NCBI GenBank assembly: GCA_958510825.1
Contig: OY294044.1
Location: 81,576,895-81,640,894 of the forward strand
Length of the DNA stretch: 64,000 nucleotides
DNA from: Brachypterus glaber
Lineage: Eukaryota; Arthropoda; Insecta; Coleoptera; Kateretidae
Direction of reading: 5' to 3'
Both the position numbers and the translations under genes were made by a program. The notes under the pieces are model-generated. The model saw nothing but the letters and a program-made list of their open reading frames with translations, made no database searches and was not told the DNA's origin. Of the stretch, positions 44,192 to 53,364 are shown piece by piece (positions within the stretch are counted from its first letter, which is position 1; each line of letters begins with the position of its first letter).

Positions 44192-44924
44192 GGACGGTTG
44201 ACATATATATCTGACAGTGGGAAAATTGCCACACAGACGGCTGACCGATATATAGGTCAGGCTTTAAAGGCGGCTGTATGATAAATCAGTCAGAATTGAA
44301 AAATTGAATTGGCTGTGGGCCGACTGACTGATATATCATTACTGGAAAATTTGGCTTATGGACTAGCGCCATATATATCGGCCACTGTCCGATATATGTG
44401 ACGCTCGTCTGTATGGCATACACTCAACAAGAGAGGCGCGCGCGCATTTCCCCACATTAGTTCCAGCAACTGAAAAGAGAAAAACTGCCTCTAGAAGATG
44501 TGTTGTATGCTCACACGCAACAGCAAAAGAAAAACAAAGAAAGGTCTCCAGATATATGTGTAAAGAATGTGACAAAAGCTTGTGTGTAACTCCATGTTTC
44601 CAGATCTACCACATAAAGGAAAAATTCTAATAAATATTTTAGGCATTTTTTTCTAAAAGTAAATGAGTTTTATGTTTATATTTAGGAATATTTTGGATAA
44701 GTTTGATTATATCTTTTAATATTTTTCAAATGTTTATTAGTTAAAAAAATATATTTTGAATTAAAATAAAGTTTTTTGATTAAAAAAAGTAATTTTTTGC
44801 GTTTTTATAAAGGGTCCTACAAGTACATTTCTGTGACCGATATATATGACATTCGTCCACAGGGCACGTAAAAAACAGCCGTCTGTGTGACACTCTGCGG
44901 CAAAATGGTGCCGTCCTGAAAGGG
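44192..44924 (+). mobile_element. piggyBac-derived non-autonomous element
   Basis: TTAA on both sides (44,188-44,191 and 44,925-44,928). Comparison with the uninterrupted MITE copy at 11,342-11,905 shows that this block is exactly the extra sequence: the other copy passes from TTACTTCCT to GCATTTTTTGAAAACGGTTG without it. Ends carry GGACGG on the left and CCGTCCTGAAAGGG on the right, so the left tip may have lost a CCCTTTCA-like stretch. Subterminal CCGATATAT(A/G)TGAC-type motifs recur (about 44,248, 44,320, 44,388 and 44,838), plausible transposase-binding sites. 733 bp is too short for the full transposase. Confidence 0.85.
44403..44630 (+). pseudogene. piggyBac transposase C-terminal cysteine-rich domain
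   Basis: Plus-strand frame ending at TAA 44,628-44,630. It reads HFPTLVPATEKRK, then a cysteine-rich zinc-binding module RRCVVC...YMCKECDKSLCVTPCF, ending IYHIKEKF. This is the C-terminal domain of piggyBac-type (PGBD/DDE_Tnp_1_7) transposases, where the usual pattern is RRCxVC, YxCxxC, LCxxPCFxxYH. All the cysteines and the final CFxxYH are present. The DDD catalytic core is missing: upstream of about 44,403 lie only terminal and subterminal repeats. In active relatives this domain contacts the transposon ends. Here there is no start codon suited to independent expression, so I call it a fragment preserved by an internal deletion. Confidence 0.88.
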
Positions 44925-45335
44925 TTAATTGCATTTTTCTTTTTTAATGGTTGTTCCTACAGTGTTATATGACATTTTTTATGTATTTTTATTGATGAAA
45001 TCTATATTTATTACAAAAAATCCAAAAAAAAACATACTCAAAAAAGTTTGGGGCAGAAATGTGTTAAGCCTCACATATTTTGTCCGTCTAGGCATGCCTC
45101 TGGATAAATTCAAAAAAATAAATTAATATAAACTTATTGCCCTTATTAATACTAGTATACATGCAAAAGCTCGTCGTTCAAGCTTAAAGGGTAGAATAGT
45201 TATTAATTAAAAACCTTATTTTTATTCCAAATTTAAAGAGCCGTAGCTCCCTTAGGGCTCATTTCCGGACCAACCTTTATAGGAACTTTTTTTCATATTT
45301 TTTAACGTATCACGGCTAGCCTTAAAAAATTTAAA

Positions 45336-45800
45336 TGAAAAGTCATATTTGATTTTAGGTTATTTTTGGGACATTTTCAAACAGTTTTTGACAAAAATTG
45401 AAATCGCTAAAGAAGCCGTTTTTAAATAAACTCATTCTTCTTCTTCTTCAAGTTTTTCCTGACATCGCAATACGGAGTTTTTTCTATGACACATCCTATA
45501 GCATAGGTACTACCCATGATACTCAATATAATCACGACCATTCACACGCCTACTTTGTTAACCTCTTCAGGAACATAGGCACATATGTGTAAGTTTAAAA
45601 ATACTCCGCAAAATGAAAATCACCAAATTCCTTATTGCTCAGTGGCTATAGCTGTTGCCATTTGCTTTGTTTCCAACCACAAAAGTCCAATGGCCAAGAT
45701 TCGCACATCTTCAGTTGTTTACTTGTTTTGACAATAAAAAGCATTTTTAACTTTTGCTACTTAATTAATTTAAACAAAAAAATCGTCCCTGAAGAGGTTA
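45336..45800. other. intergenic, no gene seen
   Basis: A short (CTT)n run lies at 45,437-45,450. Open frames of 64-66 codons here have no recognisable content. Confidence 0.4.
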
Positions 45801-45806
45801 ATGTTC

Positions 45807-46120
45807 AAAATTACGGTCATCAGTACTATTTTTAGATTTTTCTATCAGTGTACATATCATTTTCGCAGCAAGTGGTTAAAAAAAGTGGTAAACTTACATC
45901 CTTACATCGAATTTAAGAAAAAAAAATAGTGTAAAACCGAGTGTAAAACTTACCATTCGGAGTGCAAAAACTTACACCCAAGAATTCATAGTTACCATTA
46001 TTTTATGGTAAGCTATGGGTGTGAATTACGAATGTAAATGTCATTTACACGAGTGTAAAAATTAATACTCGTTTTTTTCACCACCATGCCATTTTTACTG
46101 TGTAAATTTAAATTTGGTTT
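45807..46120 (+). repeat. 314-bp tandem duplication, unit 1
   Basis: AAAATTACGGTCATCAGTAC to AAATTTGGTTT, repeated 324 bp downstream after a 10-bp spacer. The unit contains many GTGTAAA / TTTACAC motifs in both orientations (for example CTTACCATTCGGAGTGCAAA, CTTACACCC, GGGTGTGAATTACG, TCATTTACACGAGTGTAAAA) and a TAGTTACCATTATTTTATGGTAAGCTA palindrome. Confidence 0.93.
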
Positions 46121-46130
46121 GGACTTACTT

Positions 46131-46444
46131 AAAATTACGGTCATCAGTACTATTTTTAGATTTTTCTATCAGTGTACATATCATTTTCGCAGCAAGTGGT
46201 TAAAAAAAGTGGTAAACTTACATCCTTACATCGAATTTAAGAAAAAAAATTAGTGTAAAACCGAGTGTAAAACTTACCATTCGGAGTGCAAAAACTTACA
46301 CCCAAGAATTCATAGTTACCATTATTTTATGGTAAGCTATGGGTGTGAATTACGAATGTAAATGTCATTTACACGAGTGTAAAAATTAATTCTCGTTTTT
46401 TTCACCACCATGTCATTTTTACTGTGTAAATTTAAATTTGGTTT
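46131..46444 (+). repeat. 314-bp tandem duplication, unit 2
   Basis: Nearly identical to unit 1; I see only about three differences (an A/T change in the poly-A run near 46,250, ATT for ATA near 46,390 and TGTC for TGCC near 46,411). The duplication is therefore recent or homogenised. Confidence 0.93.
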
Positions 46445-46553
46445 TACATAAAAAAGTACAACTTAATTCGTAAAAAAATTGGGTCTTGTCAAACATATTA
46501 TTTGCTTTTTAAAAACCCGCTAAAAATGAACCGTGTTCACCAGGAAAACGCTA

Positions 46554-47403
46554 CACTGAAAGAAATTACATTGAAAAGGTGTAAAAATTACACTCTACAA
46601 ATGTGTAAATTTTACACCTTTATATAAATGTACATCAACATTGATGTGACACTACACACGTGAGGTGATTTTGACCTAGAGTGTGTATTTATACATCCAT
46701 ACCTTCTGCAACAATACACTCGGAGCTCAAGAAAGTGTATTTTTATAAACATACCTTTAGCAACAATACACCCGAAGTGTAAAAATCACACTTCTGATGT
46801 ACAAGCCAGCCAATCGCGGGCGCTAGTCACGTGACTCGAGAAGATAGAATTCCTGCTTCATCGAGTCTGGTGGCTGTCGACCATTATAAATGTTTACGTT
46901 TGTAAGAGCGTACGTATAATTTTGTGTGTGCTAGATTTTTCAAAGAAATAATTGGTAAGTGTTGATTAAAAGTAAATATTTTAAAAGTGTGATTAATACA
47001 ATATCCTTAAAACATACATTTTATAATATTTTACTTATTTAGCGGTAACACTGGCCTGCAAATTTTGAGTTGTTAAGACTTGTGTATGTTTTCTGTTTCT
47101 ATTTTATATTGGTACTTTTTGTAGCCCTGATTACGAATATACGTTTGATTTTTCTGTTGCGTAGTTTTTCCATAAAACACTATTCATAGATAGAAAAATA
47201 ACAAAATGGTTATTCTATTTTTTTTTAATAAACTGAAGGGTTTTAGGTAAAAAGTATATTTACGAGTTGGTGTAAACTTTACACACTGGATGTAAAAATA
47301 TAATACACACCGCATTTATATTAACGCTTCGAGTGTAAATTCACATCAGCAGCAGCTGCAAGTAAATTACCCATGCACGTGGATGCAAAAATTTATCTCA
47401 GTG
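46554..47403. mobile_element. TIR element, CACTGAAAGAAATTAC ends, promoter-like core
   Basis: TA flanks (46,552-46,553 and 47,404-47,405) bracket imperfect inverted ends CACTGAAAGAAATTAC and AAATTTATCTCAGTG. Subterminal GTGTAAA and TTACACT motifs are repeated in both orientations near each end (46,580-46,625 and 47,268-47,335), like those in the adjacent 324-bp tandem. 850 bp with no transposase frame. The core at 46,800-46,960 is GC-richer and promoter-like. Confidence 0.65.
46806..46960 (+). promoter_or_regulatory. candidate RNA polymerase II promoter with splice donor
   Basis: CCAAT at 46,810-46,814, a palindromic E-box GTCACGTGAC at 46,826-46,835, a TATA-like TATAAAT at 46,885-46,891 and a consensus-like splice donor G|GTAAGT at 46,955. 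Together they could be the promoter and first non-coding exon of the element's autonomous ancestor, or a captured host promoter. This is motif reading only; such strings also occur by chance. Confidence 0.35.
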
Positions 47404-47424
47404 TACATGCAACTGCAAGGAGTA

Positions 47425-47462
47425 TACTATAAAATGCGAAGCACTATATATCTTTACGGCTT
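47425..47462 (-). mobile_element. decayed left-end fragment of family E
   Basis: The minus strand reads TAAGCCGTAAAGATATATAG, then TGCTTCGCATTTTATAGTATAC, resembling the AACAAGCCGTGAAGATATGT left end of family E. No matching right end is present nearby. Confidence 0.45.
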
Positions 47463-47828
47463 ATTAAATTAGTATACAAACATACGGTCGCTGAATGTTT
47501 ACCATTCATGTTTTATTCATTTTGTATTTAACTGAATATTTGTAAATACAATTATGTTTTCAAAGTATACAATATCTTCAAAGTCAACTGGAATTTTTTT
47601 AAAATATAGGTCCTCTTTCTGGTCCTTGCACTGTGGTGGAATTTCCCAGATTGATGGCAAAAACAAAATTAACGCAATCGAAAAAACAAATAGTAGATCG
47701 TTTATATAACACTTCAATGCATGTAAAAATCATATTCCTAGTCTCCCTAAAGGCATAATTAATTTTAAACTTTGACTTTTATTAAGGAAAACCTGATTTT
47801 ATCTGCTACCAAAAAATACCTTGCTTTT

Positions 47829-48113
47829 AAGGTTTTGATTTTTAATTTTTGTGTGCTAAAAAATGCGATTTTTTCAGATTTTTTTTTTGAATTTTTTAAT
47901 TTATATTGATGAAAATTAGTTTAAAAGTACAATTAGAGATATTCATAATGATTGCAAGGCATAAACTCGCAAACAAAACAACAGCTGTTTATAAAATGGC
48001 CAGCTAACAGAATGGCGACTAGCGAGACCGAAGAAAACATGTAGGGCCGTGACCACCTGGTCGCGGCTACCCGGTCGCAGTCGTCAGCGACTGCGAATTT
48101 TGGAGGAAACCGT
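47829..48113. mobile_element. MITE with GGTTTCCTCCAAAATT ends, copy 2 (truncated)
   Basis: Matches the right half of 40,035-40,556 (interior module, AATGATTGCAAGGCATAAAC, ACAACAGCTGTTTATAAAAT, GGCCAGCTAACAGAATGGCG) and ends with the same right arm (GCGACTGCGAATTTTGGAGG). The left arm is missing. Confidence 0.8.
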
Positions 48114-48440
48114 AGCTTTAAAGACTAGCTTAAAATTTCTTAGACTAAAAGTATATGCATTATTGGATACATTTAATCACTTTGATTGTAAACATTGCCC
48201 GACGTACAATTTAAAAATATATCTTACTCAGGATAAATTGTTTTAAATTAAATGCATCAATCAATCTAAACGAAAACAATACAAAACGTTGCGTCAGGTC
48301 AGGGATTTTTATTGAACATTTTAATGGCCCATTCTTCAATATTTCGCCAACGCTTTAGTACAAATTTTGATGATAAAAACCCGAATTTGAGCCAAAATAT
48401 TTTACAAGTGAAATATAGTTGTTATTAATTCAAAACGTTC
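48114..48440. other. intergenic, no gene seen
   Basis: No repeat partner or protein-like frame recognised. Confidence 0.4.
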
Positions 48441-48442
48441 TA

Positions 48443-48896
48443 TTTATTACACTATTCACAGCCCCTGCGCTAGAATACGGTAGTTTCGAATTATCCAAAA
48501 TCGCCAAGAAACGTCCTAGACAAAAAATTCTTGTAACCGAACGAATAATCCGATCGAGGAAGTTTTCAGGAAAAATTAGGATCTATGGGGGGAAGATCCC
48601 TATTGTTCTTGAAAGTAATCCCCCCAAAAATTAAAAAAAAAAGTTATGGGGGGTTAAACTTAAAAAAAAAATTAAAAACTTATTTTATTTTTTTTTTTTC
48701 GTTTTTCGCAAAAAGAAATGTTAAAAATATTTGAATTTTTTATTTTTTCAAAAATTTTTGGTTTTTCTAAAAAGATCTTTTTAAAAAAATGTATTTTTTT
48801 AATTAAATTTTCAAGTATTTGGGAAAATTTAATATACCATTTGCTGTGAATAGTATATAATGGAATGCGTAGCATTACATATTTTCATGGCTTGTT
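48443..48896 (-). mobile_element. family E element, copy 5
   Basis: Inverse orientation: TATTACACTATTCACAGCCC on the left of the window side and GTAGCATTACATATTTTCAT, then GGCTTGTTTATG at the other end. It has the shared GTAATCCCCCCAAAAATT, GTTATGGGGGGTTAAAC and CCTAGACAAAAAATTC pieces. At 454 bp it is the shortest copy in the window. Confidence 0.75.
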
Positions 48897-49335
48897 TATG
48901 ATTGTTCTACAGAAATTATCCGAAATTGTAAGCTGACTCCGAACAATACTTTTCCTATAAAAAATAATTTTTTAGGAAAAAAAATAGTCATTTTAAGTGC
49001 ATATATCTTGGTATATGGGACCCACACTATAGTTTAGTTTATTGTTTATACTCGTTCGGGGACTTTTTTCAAAAGGTAGTTTATACCTTATTAGAGTAAT
49101 TGTTGTACAACAAATTTAATCATTAAAATCAATAATAAAATCAATTATGAGTTAATACTGGCATCAACCCAAACATTAGCACGCAATCAGAACTCGAAGT
49201 TTGCAAAAAATATATATTTTCGCTACCCCTGCCTTCACCTACACTGAAAAAAAATTCGGAAGACAAAAATTTAAATTTAAGTTATTCTAGCAAAAATTCA
49301 TCGAAAAATTTTAACACGTCCGTAACGACCCCGTA
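48897..49335. other. intergenic, no gene seen
   Basis: Contains CTACACTGAAAAAAAATTCG at 49,241, similar to the left end at 17,145, but no inverse partner was found. Confidence 0.4.
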
Positions 49336-49340
49336 AAATA

Positions 49341-50917
49341 CACTGCGCGTTTTTTGAAGTGGATATTGTGAATATCTCGAGTTTCATTAACTTAAAAAAT
49401 GTTTTCATTTTTTTTATGTTCTCACATTATTATTTGAATACTCCTTTAATTTTAGGCAGTTTGTATTTGATGTTTATTGTCGAGCAGAATAAAAGAAACA
49501 AACCTTTAATTTTTTGTAAAATTTATGTGAAATACCTATCTATAAAAAAACGTTTGCTTGGGGGATTTACCACTTTAAAAATATATTATACGTTACATTC
49601 TTAGTAAGAACAATTTCTTAGTTATCAAAGTACCACTATACAATGCCTCCAATGAGACTTTCTTCTGACGATTATGCGGCTATCATAGCGCTTTTGCAAC
49701 ACGGGGGTCATACAAAAACACAAGTAGCCCAAATTTACAATGTCTCACAAAGTGTGAATAGTCGGGCTTGGAATCGTTCTCAGCAAAGTGGCAGTGCCAA
49801 TATACGGCATGGTGGTGGTCGACAACGAGCTACAAGTAGGAGGCAGGACCATTTTGTGGTAACAACTGCCAGAAGAAATCGCGAACTTTCTGCCTCCAGG
49901 CTTCGTGCAGATACTGGGGTCCATGTAAGTCTGTCTACTATTAGAGGAAGGTTGCATGAAGCTGGTCTAAGAGCCAGAAGACGTGCTCGACACCCCCTTT
50001 TAAACAGGCGGCACCGTGCTGCCCGCAGAAGATGGGCAAACAATCATCGTAACTGGGCTGAAGCAGAATGGGGTAACTGTTTATTTACAGATGAATCCAG
50101 GTACCCATTATATCACTCAGACAGCCGTATTTTAACATGGCGTGAACGTGGCGAGAGATATTATGAAGAACATATGGCTCCTACTGTTGCTTTTTGAGGT
50201 GGCTCTATTACAGTTTGGGGTTGAATTTCTTTAGAGTCGCGCACGGAGTTGCTTATCCTAAACCGACAGACTATGAATGCACAACGGTATCACGATTTGG
50301 TTATTCAACCTATTGTTGTTCCATTTGCCCTTGAAATTGGTCCTGACTTTGTTTTTGTTGACGATAATGCCACGCCCCACCGCGCACGTATTTCGAGTTT
50401 GGCGTTGCAACATCATGGCATCTCTCGAATGGAGTGGCCCCCTTATTCACCCGACTGCAATCCAATTGAGCACGTATGGGACCGTCTCCAAAGGCAGCTT
50501 CATGCTCTAAATCACCAGCCACAGACTCTTGAGGAGCTTGCTAATGCTCTTACAGAAGAATGGCAAGCTTTGGATCAAGAGTTTATTCGTTCATTAATTA
50601 TAAGTATGCCAAGAAGGGTACAGGCAGTTCGTACAGCAAGGGGGGACCTACCAAGTACTAATTGTGAAGATGGAGAGGCCAACCTTTTGTTTTTTTTTAG
50701 TTTGTTTCATCTCATTTTTTAAGAATTTTATGATTTATTTTCTTATTGGTATAACTTTTTTCTTGTTAAACCAATTTCCTTAATTTTTTTAAAAATAATT
50801 AGAGTACTTATTAAAGCATATTTTATAAATAAATTTTTGTAAAATATTTTTACTGGTACGTTTTTTACGTTTTTTTTTCAAAGAATTTGAATTATCCACT
50901 TCAAAAAACGCGCAGTG
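49341..50917 (+). mobile_element. Tc1-like transposon, near full length
   Basis: TA flanks (49,339-49,340 and 50,918-50,919) and perfect 25-bp inverted ends beginning CACTGCGCGTTTTTTGAAGT. Length 1,577 bp is ordinary for the Tc1 family (1.3-1.7 kb). The element is complete at both ends and carries one transposase frame with two nonsense changes. Perfect ends and only point lesions indicate a recent insertion, so intact relatives probably exist elsewhere in the genome. Confidence 0.95.
49643..50722 (+). pseudogene. Tc1-like DD34E transposase, two in-frame TGA
   Basis: This would encode a cut-and-paste transposase of the IS630/Tc1/mariner superfamily, acting in the nucleus on the element's own ends with TA target choice. 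The first 110 residues are the paired DNA-binding region (two helix-turn-helix parts) with a GGGRQR linker near residues 57-62 equivalent to the usual GRPR motif. Catalytic residues are all present: D150 in LFTDESRY, D241 in VFVDDNATPH, E276 in CNPIEHVWD. D241 and E276 are 34 residues apart, the Tc1 signature. In-frame TGA codons at 50,195-50,197 (codon 185) and 50,222-50,224 (codon 194) lie in the conserved GGSITVWG block, where Gly codons (GGA) are expected. The frame resumes without shift to TAA at 50,720. The start at 49,643 is favoured because MPPMRLSSDD aligns with the usual N-terminus. As it stands, only a 184-residue protein without catalytic core could be made. Confidence 0.95.
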
Positions 50918-51014
50918 TATTAAGGTATTAGGTAAGATACGCGACATATATGCTCAGTAGTGCATTTTCATTTAGTTCGGTACGGGGTATACACCGGGTA
51001 AGTTTTATTTATGT

Positions 51015-51200
51015 CCATTCCAAGATAAATGGTCATTCGATAAAAACGAAACTTTGGTGGTTTATATAGTTTTACATTGGCTATAAAATGGCGAATTTAA
51101 TTTTTTTGATCATTTCTGGTTTCGCAGGAAATGACTTCAACTTTTGATTTTTGAACGGGACACAATGTATATTTTTACAAACTTTGATTCAGAATTAGAT
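51015..51200 (+). repeat. single arm of the 39,250 palindromic element
   Basis: AAGATAAATGGTCATTCGAT, AAAAACGAAACTTTGG, TTTTACATTGGCTATAAAAT, GGAAATGACTTCAACTTTTG and GATTTTTGAACGGGACAC match 39,272-39,425. No inverse arm is found in the following 1 kb. Confidence 0.65.
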
Positions 51201-51845
51201 TTTGAGTACAGCCATGTATCATTAGTAATTTTCTTAGAAAAAATATGTATTATTTGATTATAATAATTATTAACCAATTTGGAGCTCTTCAAAACTGGGC
51301 AACTAACACTGGTCAACAAATCTGAAGATTTCTCCAACTGAGATTCTAGACATAGGTTTATACTAATTTTGGGTAGCTGAATCCAAATCCAAAGGCCGTT
51401 TGTCTCCATCACCCTCATATTTTTTGATATCATAAAAAAAATTAAAATTAGTAAAATTGTTTCTGTGTAATTACAAAAAAATTCTTTGACTTATCACATT
51501 AAAATTTAGTATGGTTAATAGTGGTAATATAAGTTATTTATTCCTCTACTTACCAAAAATACAATTGCGTGTATGTCAGAGGCGTGCGTTCTAAATGATT
51601 TTTGTAATATATTTCTCAAAAAAAATATGTTTAAGAATTTCGATGAAAAATTATTATTTCCTGATTAATTTTAGGTAAAAAACATATTGGACCTATTGAT
51701 TAAAGGTCAATAGTTTTCGAGAAAAATAGGTTTAAACATATCTCTGCAATTTCCATTATGAAAAAAAGTGCTGCCAACAAGATAATACTTTCCCATATAG
51801 GCCTAGGTTTATCAAAAAAAAGTCCTAACCTACAGACAAACATAC

Positions 51846-52063
51846 AGACATGTAAGTTTGCAGACAGATAAGAACGAGGACTACAGTCCTGCAGTACCAT
51901 GTGATGAGGACAGACAAAGAGATGGACCAAGGGAATTTAAAAAGAAATTAATTGAGGAAACTTTGCCTACAGACCCTTTTGTCAATGTACCTAACTTAAT
52001 TTGGAGTATTTTTTTTAGGGGCAAGCCACGTTTGAAAAACATCAGGTATATTGCTTTCCCATT
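51846..52063 (+). other. unassigned coding-like patch
   Basis: From about 51,866 to 51,980 base composition is balanced and the plus frame reads NEDYSPAVPCDEDRQRDGPR, then EFKKKLIEETLPTDPF, unusually polar and stop-free for this AT-rich window. It is preceded by AAGTTTGCAG, which could be a splice acceptor. I recognise no domain and the frame ends in ordinary AT-rich sequence at 52,063. It could be a captured exon fragment, a transposon remnant, or chance. Confidence 0.25.
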
Positions 52064-52164
52064 TTGAAAATTTTCAATTTCGTGCAATAATTTTTAAAAA
52101 AAATTATTTTTGCGTTTTGTAACGTTTTATGTCGATAAAGATCAATTTCAAACAAAACAAAAAT

Positions 52165-52640
52165 ACACTGCCCAGTAAAAGAGCTTTCCTATTTTTCACC
52201 TCCGCTCGTAAAATAGATTTTTTATTATTAGATTCACTTTTAGCAACCTTAAAAATATACCAATTTTCACGAAAACTACCCCCCGCCCCTCAGGGGGTGG
52301 AGTTAGAATTTTTTTATTATTATATTCACTTTCAGCAACCTCAAAAACCTCAATATACCAATTTTCACGAAAACTACCCCCACCCCTCAGGGGGTGGATT
52401 TAGAACTTTTTTATTATAAGATTCACTTTCAGCAACCTCAAAAACCCCAATATACCAGTTTTCACGAAAACTACCCCCCCACCCGTCATCATCAGATTCA
52501 TATTCGTCGACCCCAAATACCAATTTTTACGAAAATGTTGAAAATATTTAAAAATTATTTACCCCTCACCCCTGCGGGGGTGAAGTTGGGAATTTTTTAT
52601 TATTAGATTCAACTTCAGAAACCTTAAAAACCACTATATA
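52165..52640 (+). repeat. minisatellite S, array 2, with CACTGCCCAG lead
   Basis: Same lead (CACTGCCCAGTAAAAGAGCT, TTCCTATTTTTCAC) and same 92-96 bp units as 31,150-31,700: four recognisable units ending in CCTCAGGGGGTGGA, the later ones drifting (CATATTCGTCGACCCC). Open frames of 70-96 codons here (QQPQKPQYTNFHE-type reading) come from the repeat and recur in both arrays. Confidence 0.88.
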
Positions 52641-52825
52641 GCAATTAAAAAAAAATATTATCAGATTCATATTCGTCGACCCCAAAAACCACTATATAAA
52701 TATATATAAATATTACATTACTAGTATATTAATATTACATGTCGAATATGGTAAATTTTCAGTATTCCTAAGGGCATTAAATAACCAATGCCGGTGATGG
52801 TAATTTTACACTATTTTTATAGAGA

Positions 52826-52866
52826 GTGTACTATTCTAGCGCAGGCGCTGTGAATAGTATAATAAT
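52826..52866 (+). mobile_element. solo right end of family E
   Basis: GTACTATTCTAGCGCAGGCG, then CTGTGAATAGTATAATAATG equals the right end of copies 1 and 3, including the AGCGC..GCGCT hairpin. No left end or E interior precedes it. Confidence 0.65.
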
Positions 52867-52947
52867 GTTTCAATGGAGAATTCTCCCATTAGATTAGACA
52901 GGGACAAAAGTTCTACCCAAAAAGGATAGAAGACATACATACACTCC

Positions 52948-53026
52948 CACTTCAACCCAACCAAACAAATGCTGTATTTGTTCTTTGTTGAACAAATACA
53001 ATATTTACTTGGCCGGGCGAAAAGTG
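52948..53026. mobile_element. tiny hairpin element, copy 1
   Basis: CACTTCAACCCAACCAAACAAATGCTGTATTTGTT folds against AACAAATACAATATTTACTTGGCCGGGCGAAAAGTG. Imperfect 79-nt hairpin, related to the one 95 bp downstream. Confidence 0.65.
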
Positions 53027-53120
53027 CATTATTAAAGAAATTACTGGCGCCATCTAAATTTTAGTAGAATTATCTTATTCTACAGATTCACATTAGCTAT
53101 GTTCGTACGTGCCTCTCACT

Positions 53121-53208
53121 GCTACACTTTCCGGCCAACCAAATAAATACTGTATTTGTTGTATGAAAAACAAATACAGTATTTATTTGGTTGGCTGGAA
53201 AGTGTAGC
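53121..53208. mobile_element. tiny hairpin element, copy 2
   Basis: GCTACACTTTCCGGCCAACC, AAATAAATACTGTATTTGTT is inverted almost exactly after a 9-nt loop region (AACAAATACAGTATTTATTT, GGTTGGCTGGAAAGTGTAGC). 88 nt, 40-bp stem with a single mismatch. No coding capacity. Confidence 0.85.
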
Positions 53209-53333
53209 ACAAATGAGATAGAGATAGGGTAGACGTCTTTTGTTTCATAATTCTAGTTGTAGAGAGCTCCATTAAATATTTACAACTTTCGAAATGCTAT
53301 TTAGCCTCGGCATTCTGCCTCGGTCAAATTATT

Positions 53334-53364
53334 AGGGATGCTATTTGACTCAAATAGCATCCCT
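53334..53364. repeat. perfect 31-bp palindrome
   Basis: AGGGATGCTATTTG, a 3-nt loop ACT, then CAAATAGCATCCCT. Stem of 14 perfect base pairs. Confidence 0.75.

Larger units (their letters stand above)
43994..45335. mobile_element. CAGGG-family palindromic MITE, copy 2, interrupted
   Basis: Matches 11,370-11,870 in inverse orientation on both sides of an insertion: GTTGGTCCGGAAATGAGCCC, TAAGGGAGCTGCGGCTCTTC, GAAGATGGACATATTGAAT on the left; GGTTGTTCCTACAGTGTTAT and GGGGCAGAAATGTGTTAAGC, then TTTCCGGACCAACCTTTATA on the right. The terminal CAGGGTTATTCA motifs are not preserved. The insertion at 44,192-44,924 is the piggyBac-derived element. Confidence 0.8.

Noticed and set aside
43994..45335. 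One large 1.3-kb element
   Set aside because: Comparison with 11,342-11,905 shows it is a 0.6-kb MITE plus a separate 733-bp TTAA insertion.
49745..50043. Minus-strand open frames under the transposase
   Set aside because: They are shadows of the plus-strand Tc1 transposase, which has all family motifs.
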